Shown in pieces: positions 1-4,852 of a stretch of DNA of 6,737 nucleotides. Positions within the stretch are counted from its first letter, which is position 1; the number at the start of each line of letters is the position of its first letter. The DNA comes from an uncultured beta proteobacterium (GTDB lineage Bacteria > Pseudomonadota > Gammaproteobacteria > Burkholderiales > Burkholderiaceae): the NCBI GenBank assembly GCA_903938955.1, contig CAJAFJ010000158.1:1-6737 (forward strand), read 5' to 3'. The notes under the pieces were generated by a model. It was not told the origin of the DNA. It saw nothing but the letters and a program-made list of their open reading frames with translations, and made no database searches. Made by a program: the position numbers and the translations under genes.

Positions 1-579
1 AGGCCAGCGCGGGGCGCTGGCTTGCGGCAGGCCCAGCAGGTCCAGCACGCGGCCGACGCTGTGGTCAACCATCTCGGCGATGGTCTGCGGCCGATGGTAA
101 AAACTCGGCACGGGCGGAAAGATGATGCCGCCCATTTCGGTCACGCTGGTCATGTTGCGCAGGTGCGCCAAATTCAGCGGAGTTTCGCGCACCATCAGGA
201 TCAGGCGGCGGCGCTCTTTGAGCATCACATCGGCGGCGCGCGCCATCAGGTTGTCCGACAGGCCATGCGCCACGGCCGCCAGCATGCGCATGGAGCAGGG
301 CGCCACCACCATGCCGTCACATTGAAACGAGCCGCTGGCAATGGCCCCGCCCACGTCGCGCACGGGGTAGGCCACGTCGGCCAGGGCCTCAATGTCGGCA
401 CGACCCATGTCCAACTCTTGCTGCAAGTTCAGCAGGCCCGCGTCGGACACGGTCAAGTGAGTTTGCACGTTGCCCAGTTCCCGCAGTACCTGCAGCAGGC
501 GCACGCCATAAACAGCCCCACTGGCGCCCGAGATGGCGACGATGATGCGTTTGGGCGGGGATGAATGCACGCGATGCAC
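1..579 (-). CDS. ubiX: UbiX flavin prenyltransferase, C-terminus cut by left edge
   Basis: UbiX joins a dimethylallyl group to FMN, making the prenylated FMN used by the UbiD decarboxylase in ubiquinone synthesis. The 193 codons visible show the family from end to end: KRIIVAISGASGAVYG at the N-terminus (flavin-binding loop), APCSMRMLAAVAHGLSDNL in the middle, then RAADVMLKERRRLILMVRETPL, and PPVPSFYHRPQTIAEMVDHS near the C-terminus. The protein is probably only a few residues short of its end, because UbiX proteins are usually about 190-200 residues long. No ATG lies before the conserved KRIIV. In-frame GTG codons occur at 579-577 and 570-568; I chose the first, but neither has a clear Shine-Dalgarno. 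The gene starts 31 bases after ubiT on the same strand and is probably translated from the ubiUVT transcript. Family assignment is very secure; the start is not. Confidence 0.93.
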   Translation of the reverse strand, partial: MHRVHSSPPKRIIVAISGASGAVYGVRLLQVLRELGNVQTHLTVSDAGLLNLQQELDMGRADIEALADVAYPVRDVGGAIASGSFQCDGMVVAPCSMRMLAAVAHGLSDNLMARAADVMLKERRRLILMVRETPLNLAHLRNMTSVTEMGGIIFPPVPSFYHRPQTIAEMVDHSVGRVLDLLGLPQASAPRWP

Positions 580-610
580 GGAAAGGGTCGGCGCGGTAGG
601 TCGTGTTAAC

Positions 611-1084
611 TCAGCGCGGTGCCAGCCGGGCCCGCAAGCGTGCCAGCACGTTCACCGGTTTGAATTGCTCCAGATTCAGCATCGGCAGCTCAATCGCGTC
701 CATCGTGTTCTTCACCAGCAAGCCCAGTTCGGTGTCGCCTTCCATCGAGAGGCGGCGGCTGAAAAACAGCGTGTCGGGGTCTTCCTGGCGGCGTGCCAGC
801 AACACAAAGTCGTAGGCACTGGCGCTGATGGTGAGGTCGGCCGCGCCCTTGTTGGTGCAGGCGGCAAAGCGGCCGTTGGCCCATTCAAAGTCAAACGTCC
901 ACTGGGTGTCGGTCACGCGCAGGCGCAGTTTTTTGCCGATCAGCATCTGCGTCACATCGGGCGCCAGGCTCTTGGCCAGCGCCAGGTTCAGCCCCGTCAC
1001 AAACAGCAGGGAGCCGGGGTAGGTCGGCAGGCGCGACAGGAGGCTGCCAACGGGGGCCGGGAGCAGGAAGGGACTTGCGTTCAT
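611..1084 (-). CDS. ubiT: UbiT, SCP2-domain factor of O2-independent ubiquinone synthesis
   Basis: This 157-residue protein is a single SCP2 (sterol carrier) domain of the UbiT/YhbT type. In E. coli, UbiT is the anaerobic counterpart of UbiJ and is thought to bind hydrophobic quinone precursors for the biosynthetic enzymes. The diagnostic stretch is near residues 103-132: DPDTLFFSRRLSMEGDTELG followed by LLVKNTMDAIELP, almost word for word the E. coli sequence as I remember it. A hydrophobic N-terminal part (roughly residues 20-40) precedes the domain. E. coli UbiT is slightly longer (about 174 residues). The ATG lies 11 bases after the ubiV stop and is preceded by a good ribosome-binding site (AAGGA at about 1090-1094), which supports this start. 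Its place between ubiV and ubiX fits co-transcription. I see no signal peptide or anomaly. Confidence 0.93.
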   Translation of the reverse strand: MNASPFLLPAPVGSLLSRLPTYPGSLLFVTGLNLALAKSLAPDVTQMLIGKKLRLRVTDTQWTFDFEWANGRFAACTNKGAADLTISASAYDFVLLARRQEDPDTLFFSRRLSMEGDTELGLLVKNTMDAIELPMLNLEQFKPVNVLARLRARLAPR

Positions 1085-1095
1085 ATCGTTTCCTT

Positions 1096-1998
1096 TTAAA
1101 TCAGCTCAGCGCTGGCGAGCTGCTCCAGCCCCGGCTTGCCATACCAGTAGCCGTTGCAGGGCTGGTCAGGCATCAGGCCGGTCATGACGGCCATGGCGGC
1201 GTCCACCGTGCTGTGCTGCGTCAGCACCTCATGGTACAGATGGATGATGTCAGCCGTGTGTTGCGACTGCGGGCTGATACGCACCACATCCACGCCCATC
1301 GCCTGCATGGCGGCCAGTTCGGGTAGCAGGTTGTAGACCTTGGCGGACTGGGTTTGCGTGCCGTTGAGCACCAGAAAACCTTCGCTTTCGCGGGTGCGCA
1401 TCATCAAGCCATCAGGATGCGCAATGCAGCTGAACTGGCAATCGTCCTTGGGCAGGTTGCGGTGGCGCGCAGTGAAGCAGCGGGCCGAGAACGCCAGCGG
1501 CATGCGGCCATAGGCAAACACTTCGGTCTCGACCCCGGCCGGGCGGCCCTGCTGCAATATCGCCAGATCGTCACGTCCCATTTCCAGCGGCATCACCCAG
1601 CGTTTGGCGCCCAACTCGGCCAGCAAGGCCAGCGTCGGCACGTTGTAGATATTGAGGTGCGGGCCGGCAACGAAAGGCACTTTGCCCTCCAGGCAATGCA
1701 CCGCCCCCATGTCGTTGGCCTCGACCGTGAAGTCGCCATTGGCGGCGATTTTGTGCAGTACCGTCACATCGGCGCCGGACTCGATCAGCACCTGGGTCGA
1801 CAGCACCACCTCTTTGCCCGCATCGCGCAGGCGTGCGGCAATGCTGAGCCAGTCGACCAGACGCAACTCGTGGCGGCGCGAACACACGGTTTCGCCCAGA
1901 TACACAATGTCCACCGGCGTGGCGGCCATGGCTTTGTAGAAGTCGAGCACGTCGTTGCGCGCCCAGTAGTCCAGCAGGGGTCCGAGCGATAGTTTCAT
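1096..1998 (-). CDS. ubiV: UbiV, U32-family Fe-S protein of O2-independent ubiquinone hydroxylation
   Basis: UbiV is a U32-family protein (often mislabelled as a peptidase). In E. coli it forms a heterodimer with UbiU and carries a [4Fe-4S] cluster needed to hydroxylate the ubiquinone ring without O2. The product here is 300 residues (E. coli about 292). It starts MKLSLGPLLDYW and contains VDIVYLGETVCSRRHE, FAYGRMPLAFSARCFTARH and DDCQFSC. Cysteines at 39, 174, 187 and 191 match the E. coli ligands C39, C180, C193 and C197 in order and spacing (13 and 4), so the cluster site is intact. Two further cysteines are at 102 and 281. The frame is open to an ATG at 2133, but that stretch lies inside ubiU and lacks family similarity. 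The chosen ATG (1998-1996) overlaps the ubiU stop as TAATG, with GGA just upstream, which implies translational coupling. An ATG at 2007 (MEIMKLS) is a minor alternative. Confidence 0.95.
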   Translation of the reverse strand: MKLSLGPLLDYWARNDVLDFYKAMAATPVDIVYLGETVCSRRHELRLVDWLSIAARLRDAGKEVVLSTQVLIESGADVTVLHKIAANGDFTVEANDMGAVHCLEGKVPFVAGPHLNIYNVPTLALLAELGAKRWVMPLEMGRDDLAILQQGRPAGVETEVFAYGRMPLAFSARCFTARHRNLPKDDCQFSCIAHPDGLMMRTRESEGFLVLNGTQTQSAKVYNLLPELAAMQAMGVDVVRISPQSQHTADIIHLYHEVLTQHSTVDAAMAVMTGLMPDQPCNGYWYGKPGLEQLASAELI

Positions 1999-3056
1999 TA
2001 TTTCCATGGCCGGTGGTAGGCCCCGAGCGTGTGTTGTTGTCCTTCGGCGACCTTGTCCAGACCGCTCATCCAGGCCGGTTTGGCCGAGTAGCGGTGCGGG
2101 TTGTCGCGGCAGTTGTCGATGGCTTCGCGCCACACCTTGGTGACTTGCGCCACGTAGGCCGGGCTGCGCTGGCGCCCTTCGATCTTGATGGCGCGCACGC
2201 CCATGGCCATCAGTTGCGGCAACAGCGAGAGCGTGTTGAGGCTGGTGGGCTCCTCAATGGCGTAGTAGTTTTTGTCGTCCTCCACGTCAAAGCGGCCTTT
2301 GCACAGCGTGGGGTAACCGGCGTTTTCACCGGGGGTGTAGCGGTCGATCAGCACGCCATTCAGGCGCGACTCGCGGCCCTGCGGCGTCTCGACCCAGCGC
2401 ACCGCTTTGGGCGGCGAGCACACGCCATTGGTGTTGGGCGCTTCGCCGGTCACGTAACTGGACAGCGCACCGCGCCCTTCCACCATCACGCACAGGCTGC
2501 CAAAGCCGAACACTTCGATTTCGACCGGGGTTTTGTCCAGCAACTGCTCCACCTGCGTCATCGACAGCACGCGCGGCAGCACGGCACGGGCAACGCCAAA
2601 GTGCTGGTGGTAAAAGTTGATGGCCTCGTAGTTGGTGGCCGAGCCCTGCACCGACAAATGCAGGCGCAAATTCGGGTGGTGTTTGACAGCGTAGGCCATC
2701 AGGCCCGGGTCGGCCAGAATGACCGCATCCACGCCGCTGCTCGCCGCACGGTCAATGGCTTGTTGCCACAACTGCGGGCTGGCGGCCTGCGGGTAGGTGT
2801 TGAGCGCCAGCAGCACTTTGCGGCCCCGGTCATGGGCGTAGCGAATGCCGGTGTTGATGGCGGCTTCGTCAAAGTTGAGACCGGCAAAGTTGCGCGCGTT
2901 GGTGGCGTCGCGAAAGCCGAGGTAGACGCAGTCCGCGCCATGGTCAACCGCCGCTTTGAGCGCGGGCAGGCTGCCCGCCGGGCACACCAGCTCCATGAAC
3001 GGCGTAATGGGCGCACCCACCGGGGGCGCGAGGGAACGGTCAGCGATGGAATTCAT
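1998..3056 (-). CDS. ubiU: UbiU, U32-family Fe-S protein of O2-independent ubiquinone hydroxylation; one cluster cysteine replaced by Gly
   Basis: UbiU is the partner of UbiV. In E. coli the pair hydroxylates ubiquinone intermediates without O2, reportedly with prephenate as oxygen donor. The 352-residue frame carries the family motifs MELVCPAGSLPALKAAVDHG (from Met21), NARNFAGLNF, SVQGSATNYEAINFYH, FGFGSLC, RLNGVLIDRY, ENAGYPTLCKGR, EEPTSLNTL, KIEGRQRSPAYV and TLGAYHRPW at the C-terminus. Counted from Met21, the E. coli cluster ligands C169, C193 and C232 are all conserved. Position 176 (residue 196 of this frame), Cys in E. coli within EGRC, is Gly here (EGRG, codon GGT at 2469-2471). Other cysteines at 25, 43 and 317 are far from this loop in sequence. 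The ATG at 3056 gives a 20-residue extension (MNSIADRSLAPPV...) not present in E. coli; the ATG at 2996 is the alternative. Neither has a clear Shine-Dalgarno. An FNR-type box lies about 120 bases upstream. Confidence 0.95.
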   Translation of the reverse strand: MNSIADRSLAPPVGAPITPFMELVCPAGSLPALKAAVDHGADCVYLGFRDATNARNFAGLNFDEAAINTGIRYAHDRGRKVLLALNTYPQAASPQLWQQAIDRAASSGVDAVILADPGLMAYAVKHHPNLRLHLSVQGSATNYEAINFYHQHFGVARAVLPRVLSMTQVEQLLDKTPVEIEVFGFGSLCVMVEGRGALSSYVTGEAPNTNGVCSPPKAVRWVETPQGRESRLNGVLIDRYTPGENAGYPTLCKGRFDVEDDKNYYAIEEPTSLNTLSLLPQLMAMGVRAIKIEGRQRSPAYVAQVTKVWREAIDNCRDNPHRYSAKPAWMSGLDKVAEGQQHTLGAYHRPWK

Positions 3057-3111
3057 CTTGAGGCTTAGGGTGGTGATTCCCTGCGCCGAAGGGCGCGAGG
3101 TGAATCGCAGA

Positions 3112-3129
3112 CTGCCTCACATGAGGCAG
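3112..3129. repeat. Perfect 18-bp inverted repeat in the ubiU leader
   Basis: The arms CTGCCTCA (3112-3119) and TGAGGCAG (3122-3129) are perfect reverse complements separated by CA. The dyad lies 56 bases upstream of the ubiU ATG at 3056. If the FNR-type promoter at 3176-3189 is real, it falls just downstream of the transcription start, in the untranslated leader. As DNA it has the shape of a homodimeric repressor site. As RNA it would form a 6-bp stem with a 6-base loop. I do not recognise the motif, so its function is open. Confidence 0.5.
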
Positions 3130-3175
3130 GCCAAATTTCATGCGGCGAAGGTATCAGACCTCAGCCAACAAGCCA

Positions 3176-3189
3176 CTGACGTGCGTCAA
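3176..3189 (-). promoter_or_regulatory. FNR/ANR-type (CRP-FNR family) binding site upstream of ubiU
   Basis: Read on the minus strand the site is TTGAC-GCAC-GTCAG: two five-base half-sites with a four-base spacer. It matches 9 of 10 positions of TTGAC-N4-GTCAA, a common ANR/DNR variant, and 7 of 10 of the E. coli FNR consensus TTGAT-N4-ATCAA. Its centre (3182.5) would sit at -41.5, the usual class II activator position, if transcription began near 3141. A weak -10-like hexamer TACCTT at 3153-3148 fits that placement. It is 120 bases upstream of the ubiU ATG and downstream of the DUF2249 stop, so it should serve the ubiU operon. Control of ubiUV by FNR is known in E. coli; the site, start and -10 here are inferences. 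Confidence 0.6.
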
Positions 3190-3204
3190 GCAAGTCAGCG
3201 TTAA

Positions 3205-3228
3205 GCACCGGCCCAGCAGGCCGGATGC
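3205..3228 (-). terminator. Possible Rho-independent terminator of the DUF2249 gene
   Basis: On the minus strand, starting four bases after the DUF2249 stop codon, CCGGCC (3224-3219) pairs with GGCCGG (3213-3208) around the loop TGCTG. The stem can be lengthened by GCA/TGC (3228-3226 with 3207-3205) across a single bulged T at 3225. The hairpin is GC-rich and well placed between two genes, but the following T tract is poor (only TT before AACG), so termination may be weak. Confidence 0.45.
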
Positions 3229-3231
3229 AAA

Positions 3232-3516
3232 TTAACCGCCGCAGCAACCGCCACAACAGCCACCGGCCGGCTTGGCCTTGGCGGTTTTGCCAATTTGAAC
3301 GCGCCACACCTCAGGGCCACTCTCCAGCGCGTCCCAGCTGAACTGGCCAGCGGCACGAATTTCAAACTGGCTGTTCAGGGGGGCGGGGTTGTGGTCATTG
3401 ACCAACTCCAGAGCCTGACCCGGTTGCAGGGATTCGAAAGTACTGAAAATCAACGCGTGGCGTTGGGGCGGCGCGATTTGGCGGAGGTCAAGGGTGCTGA
3501 TGGTGGTAGCGGTCAT
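3232..3516 (-). CDS. DUF2249 domain protein with CCGGCCGG C-terminal tail
   Basis: This 94-residue protein belongs to the DUF2249 family, whose biochemical role is not settled. Members often occur near nitrogen-oxide and anaerobic respiration genes. The domain covers about residues 8-75: LDLRQIAPPQRHALIFSTFE, then LQPGQALELVNDHNPAPL, FEIRAAGQFSWDAL and PEVWRVQI. A basic linker (KTAKAKPAGG) leads to a final CCGGCCGG, with cysteines 87, 88, 91 and 92. The paired CC-GG-CC suggests metal or Fe-S binding or redox chemistry; that part is inference. The ATG at 3516 has an AAAGG ribosome-binding site seven bases upstream. A likely NsrR operator ends 14 bases before the ATG, suggesting induction by nitric oxide. 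The gene is followed by a hairpin and then the ubiU promoter region, so it is probably monocistronic. No membrane segment or signal peptide is seen. Confidence 0.82.
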   Translation of the reverse strand: MTATTISTLDLRQIAPPQRHALIFSTFESLQPGQALELVNDHNPAPLNSQFEIRAAGQFSWDALESGPEVWRVQIGKTAKAKPAGGCCGGCCGG

Positions 3517-3529
3517 GGGGCGGCCTTTA

Positions 3530-3552
3530 AAGATGTATTAATAATGCCTATT
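3530..3552. promoter_or_regulatory. Probable NsrR operator in the divergent DUF2249/MFS promoter region
   Basis: The half-sites AAGATGTATTA (3530-3540) and TAATGCCTATT (3542-3552), separated by one A, match the published 11-1-11 NsrR consensus (AAGATGYATTT, N, AAATRCATCTT) at 18 of 22 positions by my hand count: 10 in the left half and 8 in the right. NsrR is an Rrf2-family Fe-S repressor that leaves DNA when NO damages its cluster. The site is 14 bases upstream of the DUF2249 start, where a bound repressor would block its promoter. The region between the two genes (3517-3664) is AT-rich compared with the rest of the window. The same site could also affect the divergent MFS gene. I could not settle exact -35 and -10 boxes on either strand. 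Confidence 0.6.
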
Positions 3553-3664
3553 TACTTTAACCGCGAAATCCAGCCAAAACAATAAGATGCATCAATCTTT
3601 GGCGGCGCGCCGTCAGCGGTCGGTGAAAATGGACTTCATAACAGCACAACACGGACTACTTTTC

Positions 3665-4840
3665 ATGAACCGACATCTCTGGCTGCTGGCCATTTGCCAG
3701 GGACTTTTCCTGACCAACAACATCACCTTCATCGCCATCAACGGCCTGGTTGGTTTTAGCCTGGCCCCGCTCGGCTGGATGGCGACGTTGCCGGTCATGA
3801 GCTATGTGGTGGGCGGTGCCCTGTCGACCGGGCTGGTGGCCAAAACACAATCCCGGTTTGGCCGCAAGGTGTCGTTTCAACTCGGCTTGCTGGTGGCCCT
3901 GGCGGCCACGCTGCTGTGCGCCTACGCCGTAGTCAGCAAAAACTTCTGGCTGCTGTGCAGCGCCACCGTGATCGCCGGTTACTACAACGCCAACGCCAAT
4001 TTGTACCGTTTTGCCGCCGCCGAACTGGCCCCGGCCGACTGGCGCGAAAAAGCGGTTTCGCTGGTGATGGCTGGGGGTCTGCTGGGGGCCGTGCTGGGCC
4101 CCAACCTGGCCCAAACCACCCGCAACCTGATGACGGTGCCCTTTGCCGGGGCTTATCTGGCGCTGGCCGGGGTGGCGCTGCTGTCCATGGCGGTCCTTGG
4201 TTTGATTCATTTTCCGCCGCCACCGCCCAAACAATTCACCCAGCTCGGGCGCCCGCTGCGCGCCATCCTGCGCCAACCCACCTTCATCATCGCCGCCGCC
4301 ACGGGCGCCCTCGGCTTTGGCGTGATGAACCTGCTGATGGCCGCCACCCCGCTGGCCATGCAGCAGTGTGGCCTGCCGTTTTCTGACGCCGCACTGGTGC
4401 TGGAGTGGCATGTCATCGGTATGTTTGCGCCCGGGTTTTTTACCGGCCATTTGATCAAGCGCTTTGGTGTGTTGGCCATCATGGGGGTGGGCGTGGTGCT
4501 AAATGCCTTGTGCATCGCGGTGGCGCTGTCCGGGGTTGAGTTGCACCAGTTTGTGATCGCGCTGTTTTTGCTCGGCGTGGGCTGGAACTTTTTGTTCACC
4601 GGCAGCACCACGCTGTCGCTGCAAACCTACACGCCGGAAGAAAAAGACCGAGCCCAGGGTGCCCTGAATTTCACCGTGTTTACCACCCTGGCCCTGAGCT
4701 CATTCGCCTCGGGTCTGCTGGTGACCACCAGCGGCTGGCAGTGGCTCAACCTGGGCTCGCTGGTGCCGGTGGTGTTGACCGGCGCAGCGCTGGTCTGGCT
4801 GCACGTTGACCAGCGCCGTGCGCCCGCGCGCCAGCCGTAA
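3665..4840 (+). CDS. Major facilitator superfamily (MFS) transporter, substrate unknown
   Basis: This is an inner-membrane secondary transporter of about 391 residues, typical for a 12-helix MFS protein. From the chosen start it runs MNRHLWLLAICQGLFLTNN (helix 1) into further hydrophobic segments. A loop 2-3 signature of motif A type is visible as TQSRFGRKVSFQLG. After helix 6 a cytoplasmic linker contains five prolines (HFPPPPPKQF), followed by the second six-helix half. The frame is open to an ATG at 3587, with another at 3629. The first 26 codons include ATA, ACA, GCA, GGA, CTA and CTT, unlike the GC-ending codons afterwards, and the family-like sequence begins at MNRHLW, so I prefer 3665. 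No start has a strong ribosome-binding site. The gene diverges from DUF2249 across an NsrR-type site and converges on the peptidase gene with 12 bases between stops. The substrate cannot be told from sequence. Confidence 0.85.
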   Translation: MNRHLWLLAICQGLFLTNNITFIAINGLVGFSLAPLGWMATLPVMSYVVGGALSTGLVAKTQSRFGRKVSFQLGLLVALAATLLCAYAVVSKNFWLLCSATVIAGYYNANANLYRFAAAELAPADWREKAVSLVMAGGLLGAVLGPNLAQTTRNLMTVPFAGAYLALAGVALLSMAVLGLIHFPPPPPKQFTQLGRPLRAILRQPTFIIAAATGALGFGVMNLLMAATPLAMQQCGLPFSDAALVLEWHVIGMFAPGFFTGHLIKRFGVLAIMGVGVVLNALCIAVALSGVELHQFVIALFLLGVGWNFLFTGSTTLSLQTYTPEEKDRAQGALNFTVFTTLALSSFASGLLVTTSGWQWLNLGSLVPVVLTGAALVWLHVDQRRAPARQP

Positions 4841-4852
4841 ACAACGCCCGAC

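Noticed and set aside
22..564. 180-codon plus-strand open frame antisense to ubiX
   Set aside because: Very His/Gln/Ala rich, no domain, and it covers an unmistakable ubiX on the other strand.
1354..1992. 212-codon plus-strand open frame antisense to ubiV
   Set aside because: Same low-information composition; it lies wholly inside ubiV, which has clear family motifs and the conserved cysteines.
1999..2133. Longer start for ubiV at 2133
   Set aside because: The added residues are an Arg/Pro-rich out-of-frame reading of the ubiU 3' end, whereas the TAATG overlap and the E. coli-like N-terminus support 1998.
1096..3056. ubiU and ubiV as secreted collagenase-like U32 peptidases
   Set aside because: There is no signal peptide. 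The ubiU-ubiV-ubiT order and the cluster-cysteine spacing are those of the ubiquinone factors, not of a protease.
2013..3068. 351-codon plus-strand open frame antisense to ubiU
   Set aside because: It mirrors ubiU almost end to end, is rich in His, Arg, Gln, Gly and Ala, has no recognisable motif, and ubiU itself is certain. Stop-free antisense frames are common in GC-rich genes.
3083..3096. Hairpin GCGCC-GAAG-GGCGC in the ubiU leader
   Set aside because: A five-pair GC stem is expected often by chance at this base composition, and nothing else supports it.
3585..3600. AAGAT/ATCTT inverted repeat over the ATG at 3587, resembling a second NsrR half-site
   Set aside because: Only one half resembles the consensus and the arms are five bases with the wrong spacing; likely chance in AT-rich DNA.
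3656..4450. 264-codon minus-strand open frame antisense to the MFS gene
   Set aside because: Gly/Gln/His-rich shadow of the transporter; no hydrophobic pattern or motif of its own.
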